Source: Flavobacterium sp. | GTDB lineage: Bacteria; Bacteroidota; Bacteroidia; Flavobacteriales; Flavobacteriaceae | Direction of reading: 5' to 3' | NCBI RefSeq assembly: GCF_025352015.1 | Contig: NZ_JANXUG010000112.1 | Location: 1 to 64,000, forward strand | DNA length: 64,000 nucleotides | In this document: positions 44,789 through 54,295 of the stretch, in pieces | Layout of the letters: each line of letters starts with the position of its first letter | How positions within the stretch are numbered: the stretch's first letter is position 1 | Translations under genes and position numbers: made by a program | The notes under the pieces: generated by a model | What the model was told of the DNA's origin: nothing | Seen by the model: only the letters and a program-made list of their open reading frames with translations | Database searches by the model: none

Positions 44789-46237
44789 ATGTCAAAATAC
44801 ACCGAAGACGATTTAAAAATTGAACTCGAAAGTAAAGAATACGAATACGGATTCTACACGGATTTAGACTCGGAGACGTTCCCCGTTGGATTAAATGAAG
44901 ATATTGTTAGGGCTATTTCTCTAAAAAAGGATGAACCACAATGGATGACCGATTGGCGCATTGAAGCGTTTCGTACTTGGCAGGAAATGATTGAACCTGC
45001 ATGGGCAAACGTTCGGTATGAAAAACCCGATTTTCAAGCTATTTCGTATTATTCAGCACCAAAATCTGTGGATCCCAATAAAACGCTTGATGATGTTGAT
45101 CCCGAGCTTTTGGCGATGTATAAAAAGCTTGGAATTAATGTAGACGAACAAAAAATGATGAACAATATCGCCATGGATATTGTGGTGGATTCGGTTTCAG
45201 TTGCTACCACATTCAAAAAAACGCTGAATGAAAAAGGCATTATTTTCTGTTCAATTTCTGATGCGATAAAACAGCATCCAGAATTAGTTCGAAAATATCT
45301 TGGTACGGTAATTCCGCAAAAAGATAATTTTTATGCAGCATTAAATGCTGCTGTTTTCTCCGATGGTAGTTTTTGCTACATCCCAAAAGGCGTTCGTTGC
45401 CCAATGGAATTGTCAACGTATTTCCGAATTAATCAGGCAGGAACCGGTCAGTTTGAAAGAACACTTTTGATAGCCGACGAAGGCAGTTATGTTTCCTATC
45501 TTGAAGGTTGCACAGCACCAAGCAGAGATGAAAACCAGTTGCATGCCGCTTGTGTAGAACTGATTGCTTTAGACAATGCCGAAATAAAATATTCAACAGT
45601 ACAAAACTGGTACCCCGGGAATAAGGAAGGCAAAGGAGGCGTTTTTAATTTTGTAACCAAAAGAGGTATTTGTGAAAAAAAAGCAAAAATTTCCTGGACA
45701 CAAGTCGAAACAGGTTCTGCGATTACTTGGAAATATCCATCGGTTATTTTGAAAGGTGATAATTCTGTTGGTGAATTTTATTCAATAGCGGTAACCAATA
45801 ATTACCAACAAGCCGATACAGGTACAAAGATGATTCACATTGGAAAAAACACCAAATCAACTATTATTTCCAAAGGAATTTCCGCAGGTAAATCACAAAA
45901 TAGTTATCGCGGATTAGTGAAAATTGGAACCAATGCTGATAATGCTAGAAATTTTTCACAATGCGATTCGTTGTTGATGGGCAATAATTGTGGTGCACAT
46001 ACTTTTCCTTACATCGAAAGCAAAAATTCAACTGCAATAATCGAGCACGAAGCAACAACTTCTAAAATCGGTGAAGATCAAGTTTTTTATTGCAACCAGC
46101 GTGGCATTCCAACCGAAAAAGCCATTGCCTTAATTGTAAACGGTTTTAGTAAAGAAGTTTTGAACAAACTGCCGATGGAATTTGCTGTAGAAGCTCAAAA
46201 ATTATTAGAGATTTCGTTAGAAGGTTCCGTAGGATAA
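44789..46237 (+). CDS. sufB: Fe-S cluster assembly scaffold SufB
   Basis: The 482-residue protein has the SufB features: [98 protein letters not shown]. It forms the SufBC2D complex in which clusters are built. Second gene of the suf operon. Confidence 0.97.
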   Translation: MSKYTEDDLKIELESKEYEYGFYTDLDSETFPVGLNEDIVRAISLKKDEPQWMTDWRIEAFRTWQEMIEPAWANVRYEKPDFQAISYYSAPKSVDPNKTLDDVDPELLAMYKKLGINVDEQKMMNNIAMDIVVDSVSVATTFKKTLNEKGIIFCSISDAIKQHPELVRKYLGTVIPQKDNFYAALNAAVFSDGSFCYIPKGVRCPMELSTYFRINQAGTGQFERTLLIADEGSYVSYLEGCTAPSRDENQLHAACVELIALDNAEIKYSTVQNWYPGNKEGKGGVFNFVTKRGICEKKAKISWTQVETGSAITWKYPSVILKGDNSVGEFYSIAVTNNYQQADTGTKMIHIGKNTKSTIISKGISAGKSQNSYRGLVKIGTNADNARNFSQCDSLLMGNNCGAHTFPYIESKNSTAIIEHEATTSKIGEDQVFYCNQRGIPTEKAIALIVNGFSKEVLNKLPMEFAVEAQKLLEISLEGSVG

Positions 46238-46268
46238 TCATAAATCAGAATAAAAACACATTCAAAAA

Positions 46269-47033
46269 ATGTTAAGCATAAAAAATTTACACGCTTCGAT
46301 AGAAGACAAAGAAATATTAAAAGGCATCAACCTTGAAATAAATGCAGGAGAAGTACATGCTATCATGGGACCCAATGGTGCCGGAAAATCTACACTTTCT
46401 TCCATCATTGCCGGAAATGAAAATTACACTGTTACTGAAGGAGAAATCCTTTTGGAAGGTGAAGACATTTCTGAATTAGCTCCTGAAGAAAGAGCGCATA
46501 AAGGTGTTTTCTTGTCGTTTCAATACCCTGTGGAAATTCCAGGAGTTTCGGTGACGAACTTTATGAAAACCGCTATCAACGAAAGTCGCAAAGCCAACGG
46601 GAAGGAAGAAATGCCAGCCAATGAAATGCTAAAGCTAATTCGGGAGAAATCAGAATTATTGGAAATAGACCGTAAGTTTTTATCGCGTTCGTTAAACGAA
46701 GGTTTTTCGGGTGGAGAAAAAAAGCGTAATGAAATCTTCCAGATGGCGATGTTAGAGCCAAAACTGGCAATCCTTGACGAAACTGATTCTGGTTTGGATA
46801 TCGACGCGCTACGAATTGTTGCTAATGGTGTAAACAAACTAAAAAGTAAAGTCAATGCTGTGGTTGTAATTACGCATTATCAAAGATTGTTAGACTATAT
46901 TATACCCGATTTCGTTCACGTTTTGATGGATGGAAAAATCGTAAAATCGGGTGGAAAAGAATTGGCTTACGAGTTAGAAGAAAAAGGATACGATTGGATT
47001 AAAAACGAAGTAGTCGAAAGTCAAAAGTCTTAA
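46269..47033 (+). CDS. sufC: Fe-S assembly ATPase SufC
   Basis: The 254-residue ABC-type ATPase has Walker [11 protein letters not shown], the signature [10 protein letters not shown], Walker [12 protein letters not shown] and the H-loop ITHYQRLL. It drives cluster assembly in SufBCD. The C-terminal VVESQKS lies in a short GTCGAAAGTC-type repeat, which may have extended the protein. Confidence 0.96.
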   Translation: MLSIKNLHASIEDKEILKGINLEINAGEVHAIMGPNGAGKSTLSSIIAGNENYTVTEGEILLEGEDISELAPEERAHKGVFLSFQYPVEIPGVSVTNFMKTAINESRKANGKEEMPANEMLKLIREKSELLEIDRKFLSRSLNEGFSGGEKKRNEIFQMAMLEPKLAILDETDSGLDIDALRIVANGVNKLKSKVNAVVVITHYQRLLDYIIPDFVHVLMDGKIVKSGGKELAYELEEKGYDWIKNEVVESQKS

Positions 47034-47041
47034 AGTTAAGA
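47017..47041 (+). repeat. Short GTCGAAAGTC-type repeat at sufC end
   Basis: GTCGAAAGTCAAAAGTCTTA followed by AAG. Related words occur at 47410-47425, 47526-47550 and in 53637-53712. The sufC stop lies inside. Confidence 0.5.
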
Positions 47042-47042
47042 G

Positions 47043-47411
47043 CTGGGAAAGTTCAATTCATTTGAAGAAATTATTTTTTGGCAAAAATCAAGAATTTTCA
47101 ATAAAAAAATTTATCAAATTAGTGAAAACCTAAATTTTAAGAAAGACTTTGATTTGGTAAGACAGATAAGGGGTGCATCGATTTCAATTTCTTCAAATAA
47201 TGCTGAAGGATTTGAAAGAAATACAGATAAAGAGTTCGTTTACTTTTTGTATGTTGCAGAGGCATCAGCAGGAGAAGTTCGTTCTCAAATATATTTAGCA
47301 TTTGATTTAGAATATATATCAAAATTAGAATTTGAAGAATTATTAGAATCAGTTACTGAAATTTCTAAACTGTTAAGTGGTTTTATTAAATACTTGAGTA
47401 CAAAGGCATAA
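47043..47411 (+). CDS. Four-helix-bundle protein (S23/IVS type) with CTG start
   Basis: A full-length frame of about 122 codons starts after a stop at 47037-47039 and includes a CTG at 47043. It reads (M)GKFNSFEEIIFWQKSRIFNKKIYQISENLNFKKDF, then VRQIRGASISISSNNAEGFERN and YFLYVAEASAGEVRSQIYLAFDLEYI, the S23 family signature. No ATG is available near the expected start: CTG stands exactly where the usual MG start would be, and the only other candidate is a TTG at 47154, which would drop the first helix. S23 proteins are known from 23S rRNA intervening sequences; function unknown. It lies between sufC and sufD. Confidence 0.72.
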   Translation: MGKFNSFEEIIFWQKSRIFNKKIYQISENLNFKKDFDLVRQIRGASISISSNNAEGFERNTDKEFVYFLYVAEASAGEVRSQIYLAFDLEYISKLEFEELLESVTEISKLLSGFIKYLSTKA

Positions 47412-47550
47412 AGTCCAAAGTCGCAAATTCAAAAAGCATAAAATTTAAAGGCATAAATATATTATTCACTAAATACGCTATGGTTTTCAAACAATAAATT
47501 ATCAATAATAGTAAGTTTCAATCTAAAGTCTTTCGACTTTCAGACTTAAA
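47410..47550 (+). repeat. Repeat-rich stretch between the four-helix gene and sufD
   Basis: It contains AAAGTCCAAAGTCGCAAATTC, two GGCATAAA words and, at 47526-47546, CTTTCGACTTTCAGACTTAA just before sufD. The last word also precedes the DUF2480 gene (53692-53711). No other gene is seen. Confidence 0.55.
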
Positions 47551-47556
47551 TATAAA

Positions 47557-48873
47557 ATGGAATTAAAAGAAAAACTTATCTCCTCCTTCATGGCCTTTGA
47601 AGAGCAAATCGACGTTCATTCCGAACTTCATGATGTGCGTACTTCGGCTATAAAAAACTTTGAAAATAAAGGTTTTCCAACTAAAAAAGAAGAAGCCTGG
47701 AAATACACTTCGCTGACTGCTATTTTAAAAAATGACTATTCTGTTTTTCCAAAGCATGAGAATGCAGTTGAATTTGCAGCCGTAAAAAAATACTTTCTCC
47801 ACGAAATTGACACCCACAAAGTGATTTTTGTAGACGGGAAATTCAGTTCGTTTTTATCAGCAACAACGCATGATGGTTTGGATGTTTGCCTAATGTCATC
47901 GGCATTGAATAAACCGAAATACAAAATTGCGATTGATGAATATTTCAACAAAATTGCCAGCAAAGACGAGAGTTTAACAACACTTAATACGGCATTTGCC
48001 AATGAAGGAGCGTATATCAACATTCCGAAAAGCAAAGTAGTGGAGAAACCTATTGAAATTATTTATTTCTCGACGGGTAATGAAAGCGCTTTTATGGTAC
48101 AACCCAGAAACTTGGTAATCGTTGGCGAAAATGCGCACGTTCAAATCATCGAAAGACATCAGTCGTTAAACGAAAATCCAGTTTTGACAAATTCGGTAAC
48201 CGAGATTTTTGCACAAAAAAGAGCGATTGTTGATTATTATAAAATCCAAAATGATTTGCAATCGGCCAATCTGATTGACAATACTTATATCTCCCAAAAA
48301 CAAGAAAGTCGGGTTTCGGTTCACACGTTTTCTTTTGGTGGCAACATTACAAGAAACAACTTGAATTTCTATCATTTTGGAGAAAGAATCGATTCAACGT
48401 TGAAAGGAATTACCATTATTGGCGACAAGCAACATGTAGATCATTTTACATTGGTCAATCATGCGACACCAAACTGCGAAAGCCATCAGAACTACAAAAC
48501 CATTTTGGCGGGCAGTTCAACTGGAGTTTTCAACGGAAAAATTTATGTTGAAAAAGAAGCGCAAAAAACCGATGCTTTTCAGCAAAACAACAACATTTTA
48601 TTGGGCGATAAAGCCACAATAAATGCAAAACCACAACTTGAAATTTTTGCTGACGATGTAAAATGTTCGCACGGCTGTACCATCGGGCAATTAGATGAAA
48701 ACGCTATGTTTTACATGCAACAACGTGGTATTCCAAAGAAAGAAGCCAAGGCATTATTGATGTATGCATTTTCTAACGAAGTCATCGAAAGTATTAAAAT
48801 TCCAGAACTTAAAAAGAGGATTACTAAGATCATTGCTACAAAACTAGGAGTGAATTTGGGGTTTGACTTGTAG
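47557..48873 (+). CDS. sufD: Fe-S cluster assembly protein SufD
   Basis: The 438-residue protein is a SufB paralogue with KKEEAWKYTSLTAI near the start, and a beta-helix ending AKPQLEIFADDVKCSHGCTIGQLDENAMFYMQQRGIPKKEAKALLMYAF, the SufD signature. It joins SufB and SufC in the scaffold complex. The operon is interrupted before it by the four-helix gene and after it by an antisense hydrolase. Confidence 0.96.
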   Translation: MELKEKLISSFMAFEEQIDVHSELHDVRTSAIKNFENKGFPTKKEEAWKYTSLTAILKNDYSVFPKHENAVEFAAVKKYFLHEIDTHKVIFVDGKFSSFLSATTHDGLDVCLMSSALNKPKYKIAIDEYFNKIASKDESLTTLNTAFANEGAYINIPKSKVVEKPIEIIYFSTGNESAFMVQPRNLVIVGENAHVQIIERHQSLNENPVLTNSVTEIFAQKRAIVDYYKIQNDLQSANLIDNTYISQKQESRVSVHTFSFGGNITRNNLNFYHFGERIDSTLKGITIIGDKQHVDHFTLVNHATPNCESHQNYKTILAGSSTGVFNGKIYVEKEAQKTDAFQQNNNILLGDKATINAKPQLEIFADDVKCSHGCTIGQLDENAMFYMQQRGIPKKEAKALLMYAFSNEVIESIKIPELKKRITKIIATKLGVNLGFDL

Positions 48874-48902
48874 ACTTCGACCGCATGGTTCGCTTAAGTA
48901 TA

Positions 48903-48940
48903 CGAAAAGTGCGCAAGGTTTAACCTTTGCGCACTTTTCG
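48903..48940. terminator. Bidirectional terminator after sufD
   Basis: CGAAAAGTGCGCAAGG pairs with CCTTTGCGCACTTTTCG (one mismatch or bulge), followed by ATTTTTT on the plus strand. It can also stop minus-strand transcripts from the hydrolase gene. Confidence 0.85.
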
Positions 48941-48947
48941 ATTTTTT

Positions 48948-48968
48948 ACTTTGTGTCCTTGCGGTTAA
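48948..48968 (+). repeat. Dispersed CTTTGTG...GCGGTTAA repeat
   Basis: ACTTTGTGTCCTTGCGGTTAA resembles the TTTGCGAACTTTGTGGTTAA word beside tex. Confidence 0.5.
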
Positions 48969-49017
48969 TTTTTTTATTTCGCATTTTCTTAAACTTTCTT
49001 TTGAATAATTATCTTCA

Positions 49018-50358
49018 TCAATTATCCAAACTACCAACGACTTCCTTCAAAAATCCATTAAAATCAAAATCCTCTTTCACTCCCATTCTAACAACTACCA
49101 AATCTTGAGTTGGAAATATTGCAATCATTTGCCCCTGAAAACCACTACACCTATAGAAATCTTTGGGAACATCAGGAAAATCGCCATTAGCATTGAGCCA
49201 AAAATGAGCGCCATATTTACCGTTGGATCCTTCACTTGGTGTTGCCACATATTTAGCCCAACTAGGGTCAAAAATTTGTTCGCCATTCCAGTTGCCTTGG
49301 TGCAAATACAATAATCCAAATTTTGCCCAATCTCTTGTGGTCGCCCAGCTGTACGAAGAACCTACAAAATTACCAGCCATATCGGTTTCAACAACCATGG
49401 AGTGCATCCCAATTTTATCAATTAATGCGGAATACCAAAAATCTAAATATTCCTGATGCGTTTTGAACTGATTACGCAAAATTCCACACAATAAATTAGT
49501 TGTTCCTGATGAATAATTCCAGGTGTTATTTGGTTTTCCAATCAGTGGTTTTTCAATTTGTGATTGCGACATGTTTTTTGCCTGAAAAAGCATTCTTGTA
49601 GCATCTGAAATTTTGCCATAATCTTCATCCCATTCCAAGCCAGAATTCATGTGTAATAAATCTGAAATGGTTATTTTTGATCGAGCATCCTTCTTCCATG
49701 CGACGATGGGTGCGGGATTCATAATATTAATTTTGCTTTGTTTTTGCAGAATTCCAAAATAGGTTGCCGTCACACTTTTGGTGATTGACCAGCCTAAAAT
49801 TTTCGAGTTTTTATTGAAGCCATCAGCGTACTGCTCTGCAATAATTTTGTCTTTGTAAATCACAAGTATTGAACGTGTTCTTTTATTCTTTTCTCCTTTT
49901 TTATCAAATGCATTGGCAACAGCTGCATTTAATTTCCTGTAATCAACATTTGCAAAAACACTATCTTTAGGCTCTAAATCTCCGTAAGGGAAGCGCAAAT
50001 TTGTGTTCAATTTCGTTCTTTTTGGAATTTCGTACGGTTTAGTTTCATCAAAATCATCATCAATCAAAGTTGCTCCTAAACCCTCTCGGTAAATAGCTTT
50101 TCGGGTTTTTAATCCAAATACTTTTGAAGAGACAAATTTCCCGACTTTATTAATATCATTGGTTGCCCAATCTACTTTTGGAATGTTATTATCATTTTTT
50201 TGAATGGTTTCCAAATTTCGACCATCAATAAAATGACAAGATGCCACACTTTTCGCCGAAAATCCTGAAATCAAATCTAGTTGCGGATAAATGGCAATTC
50301 TCAAATAAACAAGGACAATCAACAGCAGCGCAACGAAGACTATGAGGAATTTTTTCAT
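49018..50358 (-). CDS. Serine hydrolase, beta-lactamase family
   Basis: The 446-residue protein has an N-terminal membrane anchor (FLIVFVALLLIVLVYL) and a penicillin-binding-like transpeptidase fold with SITK (about 191-194; SxxK) and a YSS motif (NYSSGTTNLL). It may be an esterase, peptidase or beta-lactamase-like hydrolase; the family does not fix the substrate. It runs antisense between sufD and sufS, so it splits the suf locus into two plus-strand groups. Confidence 0.88.
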   Translation of the reverse strand: MKKFLIVFVALLLIVLVYLRIAIYPQLDLISGFSAKSVASCHFIDGRNLETIQKNDNNIPKVDWATNDINKVGKFVSSKVFGLKTRKAIYREGLGATLIDDDFDETKPYEIPKRTKLNTNLRFPYGDLEPKDSVFANVDYRKLNAAVANAFDKKGEKNKRTRSILVIYKDKIIAEQYADGFNKNSKILGWSITKSVTATYFGILQKQSKINIMNPAPIVAWKKDARSKITISDLLHMNSGLEWDEDYGKISDATRMLFQAKNMSQSQIEKPLIGKPNNTWNYSSGTTNLLCGILRNQFKTHQEYLDFWYSALIDKIGMHSMVVETDMAGNFVGSSYSWATTRDWAKFGLLYLHQGNWNGEQIFDPSWAKYVATPSEGSNGKYGAHFWLNANGDFPDVPKDFYRCSGFQGQMIAIFPTQDLVVVRMGVKEDFDFNGFLKEVVGSLDN

Positions 50359-50418
50359 AGGATCAAATAAAATTGTGTTTCAGTAAATGTAAAAAATTAA
50401 AGTTATTATTAACAAGTG

Positions 50419-50454
50419 TTTGCTAAATTAGCCGTTTCAATTGTAGTACTTTTG
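50419..50454 (+). promoter_or_regulatory. Promoter of sufS
   Basis: TTTG at 50419-50422 and TACTTTTG at 50447-50454 (24-base spacer) lie upstream of the sufS ATG at 50478. The spacer is slightly longer than usual. Confidence 0.5.
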
Positions 50455-50477
50455 TATTTAGAATTTTTATAAATAAC

Positions 50478-51701
50478 ATGTTAGACATACAAAAAATTAG
50501 AGGTGATTTCCCGATACTTTCACAATTGGTCAATGGCAAACCCCTTGTTTATTTTGATAACGGCGCTACTTCGCAAAAACCGCAGGTGGTTATTGATGCA
50601 ATTTCGAAATATTACCAGCAAATAAATGCCAATATTCATCGTGGCGTGCATAAGTTGAGCCAATTAGCTACTGATGCTTATGAAGTGTCACGAAATAAAA
50701 TTCAAAATCATATTAATGCAAAATTCCCGTATGAAGTAATTTTTACATCGGGAACAACTCACGGTATAAATGCTATTGCTACTGGTTTTGCTTCGATTTT
50801 GAAAGCAGGTGACGAAGTTCTCGTTTCGGCATTAGAACATCATAGCAACATTGTTCCATGGCAAATGCTTTGTGAAAAAACTGGTGCTGTATTGAAAGTC
50901 ATTCCAATGAATGAAAACGGCGAATTAATTATGTCTGCCTACGACATATTAGTAACGTATAAAACCAAAATTGTAGCGGTAAATCATATATCCAATGCTT
51001 TAGGAACCATCAATCCAATAAAGGAAATGATAGACAAAGCGCATAAAGTTGGTGCTGCAATTTTAATAGATGGTGCGCAAGCAGTGGCACATTTAAAACC
51101 AGACGTTCAAGCATTAAATTGCGATTTTTATGTATTTTCGGGACATAAAATTTGTGGTCCAACAGGAATCGGAATTTTGTACGGAAAAGAGGAATGGCTT
51201 CGCAAATTGCCACCCTATCAAGGTGGTGGAGAAATGATTGCAACAGTATCTTTTGATAAAACAACGTATGCCGATTTGCCACACAAGTTTGAAGCTGGAA
51301 CGCCTAATATAGAAGCAGGAATTGTACTTGGAACCGCAATTGATTATATGAATGAAGTAGGTTTTGACACTATTGCAGACTACGAACACGAATTATTGGA
51401 ATATGCAACAGAACAATTAGAAGCAATCGAAGGTTTAAAAATTTATGGTCCAGAAGCATCAGGACAAAACAAAACTTCTGTAATTTCGTTCAACATAGGT
51501 AATATTCATCCGTATGACATTGGAACAATTATTGACCAAATGGGAATCGCAGTACGAACAGGGCATCATTGTGCACAACCAATCATGGATTTTTTAAAAA
51601 TTCCGGGAACAATTAGAGCGAGTTTTGCCTTTTATAACACAAAAGAGGAAATTGATTTGATGATTAAAGCGCTGAAAAAAGCCCAAATAATGTTATCTTA
51701 A
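50478..51701 (+). CDS. sufS: Cysteine desulfurase SufS
   Basis: The 407-residue PLP enzyme has the family elements ALEHHSNIVPWQ, VLIDGAQAVAHLKPDVQ-like text (AAILIDGAQAVAHLK), the PLP lysine in FYVFSGHKICGPTGIGILYG, and the active cysteine in RTGHHCAQP. It removes sulfur from cysteine for SufBCD, with SufE as partner. The downstream lipoprotein gene and sufE follow on the same strand. Confidence 0.96.
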   Translation: MLDIQKIRGDFPILSQLVNGKPLVYFDNGATSQKPQVVIDAISKYYQQINANIHRGVHKLSQLATDAYEVSRNKIQNHINAKFPYEVIFTSGTTHGINAIATGFASILKAGDEVLVSALEHHSNIVPWQMLCEKTGAVLKVIPMNENGELIMSAYDILVTYKTKIVAVNHISNALGTINPIKEMIDKAHKVGAAILIDGAQAVAHLKPDVQALNCDFYVFSGHKICGPTGIGILYGKEEWLRKLPPYQGGGEMIATVSFDKTTYADLPHKFEAGTPNIEAGIVLGTAIDYMNEVGFDTIADYEHELLEYATEQLEAIEGLKIYGPEASGQNKTSVISFNIGNIHPYDIGTIIDQMGIAVRTGHHCAQPIMDFLKIPGTIRASFAFYNTKEEIDLMIKALKKAQIMLS

Positions 51702-51711
51702 AATAAAAAAA

Positions 51712-52149
51712 ATGAAAATAGCCACCTTGTTTTTAGTCACACTTTTTCTGGGGAAGAGTTGTACTAACGAAGCGCAAAATAACATTGCTAATGCTGAAAT
51801 TCAGTATACGGCAAATACACGCGGTTTTCATTTGATGATTAATATCGCTAATCAAAAGGCTACCATTTCTCAAGGAAGAGGAACGGAAAATCCTGCGGTA
51901 GAAATGGCTATATCTGATGCAGATTGGAAAGAATTGGTAACCGAATTTAAAAAAATTAATTTGGCTGCAATTCCAAACCTTAAAGATCCTACGCAAAAAC
52001 GATTATATGATGGTGCTGCGATTGCAAATTTAAAAATACGCTATCAAGGAAATAATTATGAATCGGTAGCTTTTGATCATGGATTTCCACCTGCAGCGAT
52101 AGAAAAGCTGGTCAGCAAAATAGTTTCATTAGCCAAAGAAAAAAAATGA
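51712..52149 (+). CDS. Hypothetical lipoprotein in the suf operon
   Basis: The 145-residue protein has a lipobox-like LFLVTLFLGKSC start (Cys 17) and a beta-rich body (ANTRGFHLMINIANQKATISQGRG, WKELVTEFKKINL). I do not recognise a family. Its stop overlaps the sufE start by four bases (ATGA), so it is translated with sufE. Its role is unknown. Confidence 0.7.
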   Translation: MKIATLFLVTLFLGKSCTNEAQNNIANAEIQYTANTRGFHLMINIANQKATISQGRGTENPAVEMAISDADWKELVTEFKKINLAAIPNLKDPTQKRLYDGAAIANLKIRYQGNNYESVAFDHGFPPAAIEKLVSKIVSLAKEKK

Positions 52150-52565
52150 GCATACAAGAAATACAAGACGAGATTGTTGAAGAATTTTCACTATTTGATG
52201 ATTGGATGGAACGGTATGAATATATTATTGAACTTGGAAAAACGTTACCATTAATTGACGAAAAACACAAAACCGAGGAAAATATTATCACTGGATGCCA
52301 ATCGAAAGTTTGGGTTTATGGCGAACAAAAAGGCGGAAGAATTGTTTTCACGGCTGATAGTGATGCGATTTTAACTAAAGGAATTATAGCCATTTTGATT
52401 CGGTCTTTTTCCAATCAAAAACCAAGTGATATTTTAGATGCAAATAACGATTTCATTGACAAAATTGGCTTAAAAGAACACTTATCGCCAACACGTGCCA
52501 ATGGCTTGGTATCGATGATAAAAAAAATAAAAATATATGCTTTGGGATTTACTTCAAAAAATTAA
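52146..52565 (+). CDS. sufE: Sulfur-acceptor protein SufE
   Basis: The 139-residue protein has the SufE signature EFSLFDDWMERYEYIIELGK and the sulfur-accepting cysteine in ENIITGCQSKVWVYGE (about 51). It receives sulfur from SufS and passes it to SufBCD. Its start overlaps the upstream lipoprotein gene. Confidence 0.95.
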   Translation: MSIQEIQDEIVEEFSLFDDWMERYEYIIELGKTLPLIDEKHKTEENIITGCQSKVWVYGEQKGGRIVFTADSDAILTKGIIAILIRSFSNQKPSDILDANNDFIDKIGLKEHLSPTRANGLVSMIKKIKIYALGFTSKN

Positions 52566-52568
52566 TTT

Positions 52569-53297
52569 ATGAGATCTATTTTAGATGTAATAGTTTGCTT
52601 AACCTTTTGCAATTGCTTCTCTCAAGCATTTTTCGAGAAAATGCCGACAAAAACAAAAAAAATTCATTTTCTGTATGAAGAAAAATCTAATTATTATTTG
52701 GATGATACCGGAGTTTTTGCTGACACACTTTTGATTGCATTTGATTTTCCAAAAATAAAATATAGTAAAGTAAAAAATCCTCTAGAACAAAATAGTATTT
52801 GTGGGTTTTTGCCTTATTCTGCTTTTTCTGACCCTGAAGATAAAAGAAAACTTGTTCAAGGAGAATTATATCATACCAATCAAACATACCAAGGAACTTA
52901 TTATGTTGATAAAAACAAAACAGAAATTAAGATAATAAGAGATGATAAAGATATCAAAGAGAAAGCAAAAAAAATTTTCAATGAATATTTTCCACGATTT
53001 ACTATGATTATAGCGATTGATTATAAAAAAGAAACCGAAAATTCAATTAAAACGATTTGGAATGGAACAGTTAAGTTCGAACCAAAATACGACTTGATTT
53101 ATTTTGATAACGATAAGGTTACAGGGTCTTATAGAGAAAAAAATAATTATTTAGAAATGACTAATGTTGTTGTTTTTAATAAAAAATTAAATCCTAAAAT
53201 TTCACCAGCAATCTTTCTTTCAAATGCTGAATTTGGAGTTGAAAAATTAATAACCTTGTTCTCGACTTATGTACTAAAATCTGTCACATACGAATAA
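52569..53297 (+). CDS. Hypothetical secreted protein in the suf operon
   Basis: The 242-residue protein has an N-terminal hydrophobic signal (SILDVIVCLTFCNCFSQAF) and a beta-rich Lys/Asp/Tyr body (FLYEEKSNYYLDDTGVFADTLLIAFDFPKIKYSKVKN). I do not recognise a family. It lies between sufE and the sufT-like gene with 3- and 11-base gaps, so it is likely co-transcribed. Confidence 0.62.
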   Translation: MRSILDVIVCLTFCNCFSQAFFEKMPTKTKKIHFLYEEKSNYYLDDTGVFADTLLIAFDFPKIKYSKVKNPLEQNSICGFLPYSAFSDPEDKRKLVQGELYHTNQTYQGTYYVDKNKTEIKIIRDDKDIKEKAKKIFNEYFPRFTMIIAIDYKKETENSIKTIWNGTVKFEPKYDLIYFDNDKVTGSYREKNNYLEMTNVVVFNKKLNPKISPAIFLSNAEFGVEKLITLFSTYVLKSVTYE

Positions 53298-53308
53298 AAA
53301 TTTAAACT

Positions 53309-53632
53309 ATGGAAGAATATAAAGACGATATTAATTTAGGAGAAAACGTGGTCAAAACCTTGAAAAGCATTTATGATCCAGAAATTCCTGTAGATATATA
53401 CGAGTTAGGATTAATTTATGATGTCATGATTAATGAGGACAATGAAGTGAAAGTTTTAATGACACTAACTTCACCAAATTGCCCTGTGGCAGAAACTTTG
53501 CCTCGTGAAGTAGAAGAAAAAATCAAAAAAATAGATACTGTTAAATCCTGCGAAGTAGAAATCACGTTTGATCCGCCATGGAGCAAAGATTTAATGAGCG
53601 AAGAAGCAAAATTAGAATTAGGCATGCTTTAA
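53309..53632 (+). CDS. SufT-like DUF59 protein
   Basis: The 107-residue protein has the MIP18/DUF59 signature LKSIYDPEIPVDIYELGLIYDV, LTSPNCPVAETLPREV and ITFDPPWSKDLMSEEAKLELGML. Members help deliver Fe-S clusters to target proteins. In the suf locus it is most likely SufT-like. Confidence 0.92.
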   Translation: MEEYKDDINLGENVVKTLKSIYDPEIPVDIYELGLIYDVMINEDNEVKVLMTLTSPNCPVAETLPREVEEKIKKIDTVKSCEVEITFDPPWSKDLMSEEAKLELGML

Positions 53633-53636
53633 TTAG

Positions 53637-53712
53637 TCCAAAGTCTAATGTTCAAAGTCCAAAGATTCTTTCTTACCGACTTTTGACAGTTGACTTTCGA
53701 CTTTCAGACTTA
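53637..53712 (+). repeat. GTCCAAAGTC/CTTTCGACTTTC-type repeat stretch
   Basis: It holds AGTCCAAAGTCTAATGTTCA, AAAGTCCAAAG and CTTTCGACTTTCAGACTTAA just before the DUF2480 gene, in the same place as before sufD. Confidence 0.55.
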
Positions 53713-53716
53713 AAAA

Positions 53717-54223
53717 ATGAACGAAATTATAAATAAAGTAGCCAATTCTAATCTTCAGGTTTTTGATCTTGAAGAGTATTACCCAAGCGGTATTCGGACG
53801 CAAATCGATATTTCAAAATGGCTTTTGGAAGATTATATTTTGAAGGAAATTTTTTTTCGTGAAACTCTTAAAACCCATGACTGGAAACAATATGAAAACC
53901 ATTTTGTTGCGATTTATTGTGCCACTGATGCCATAATACCCACTTGGGCAAGCATTTTGGTTACCGTTTATCTTGCTCCGTATGCTAAAAAAGTGGTTGC
54001 TGGAACGTTGTATGATTTAGAAACAGCACTATATTTTGAAATTATTCCAACAATTGATTACTCCAAATTTCAAGATAAACCAGTCATTTTAAAAGGTTGC
54101 TCAAAAAAACCAGTGCCACAAAGTGCTTACATTATGGCCGTTCAAAAACTACAACCTTTTGCCAAAAGTATTATGTATGGCGAAGCATGTTCGGCAGTTC
54201 CATTATTCAAAAAAAGCAAATAG
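53717..54223 (+). CDS. DUF2480 family protein
   Basis: The 168-residue protein is a DUF2480 member (FDLEEYYPSGIRTQIDISKWLLEDYILKEIFFRETLKTHDWKQYENHFVAIYC, CSKKPVPQSAYIMAVQKLQPFAKSIMYGEACSAVPLF). It contains several conserved cysteines. Its place right after the sufT-like gene suggests a link to Fe-S metabolism, but the function is unknown. A repeat separates it from the sufT-like gene. Confidence 0.82.
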   Translation: MNEIINKVANSNLQVFDLEEYYPSGIRTQIDISKWLLEDYILKEIFFRETLKTHDWKQYENHFVAIYCATDAIIPTWASILVTVYLAPYAKKVVAGTLYDLETALYFEIIPTIDYSKFQDKPVILKGCSKKPVPQSAYIMAVQKLQPFAKSIMYGEACSAVPLFKKSK

Positions 54224-54240
54224 GTTAAATCTAAATCCAA

Positions 54241-54271
54241 TTTGGATTAAAGAAATGTAATTTTAACTTTG
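54241..54271 (+). promoter_or_regulatory. Promoter of the DUF3078 gene
   Basis: TTTG at 54241-54244 and TAACTTTG at 54264-54271 with a 19-base spacer are the best match in the window to the Bacteroidota consensus TTTG-N(17-23)-TAnnTTTG. Confidence 0.7.
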
Positions 54272-54295
54272 TTTCAAAATTTTAAAAATCACAAA

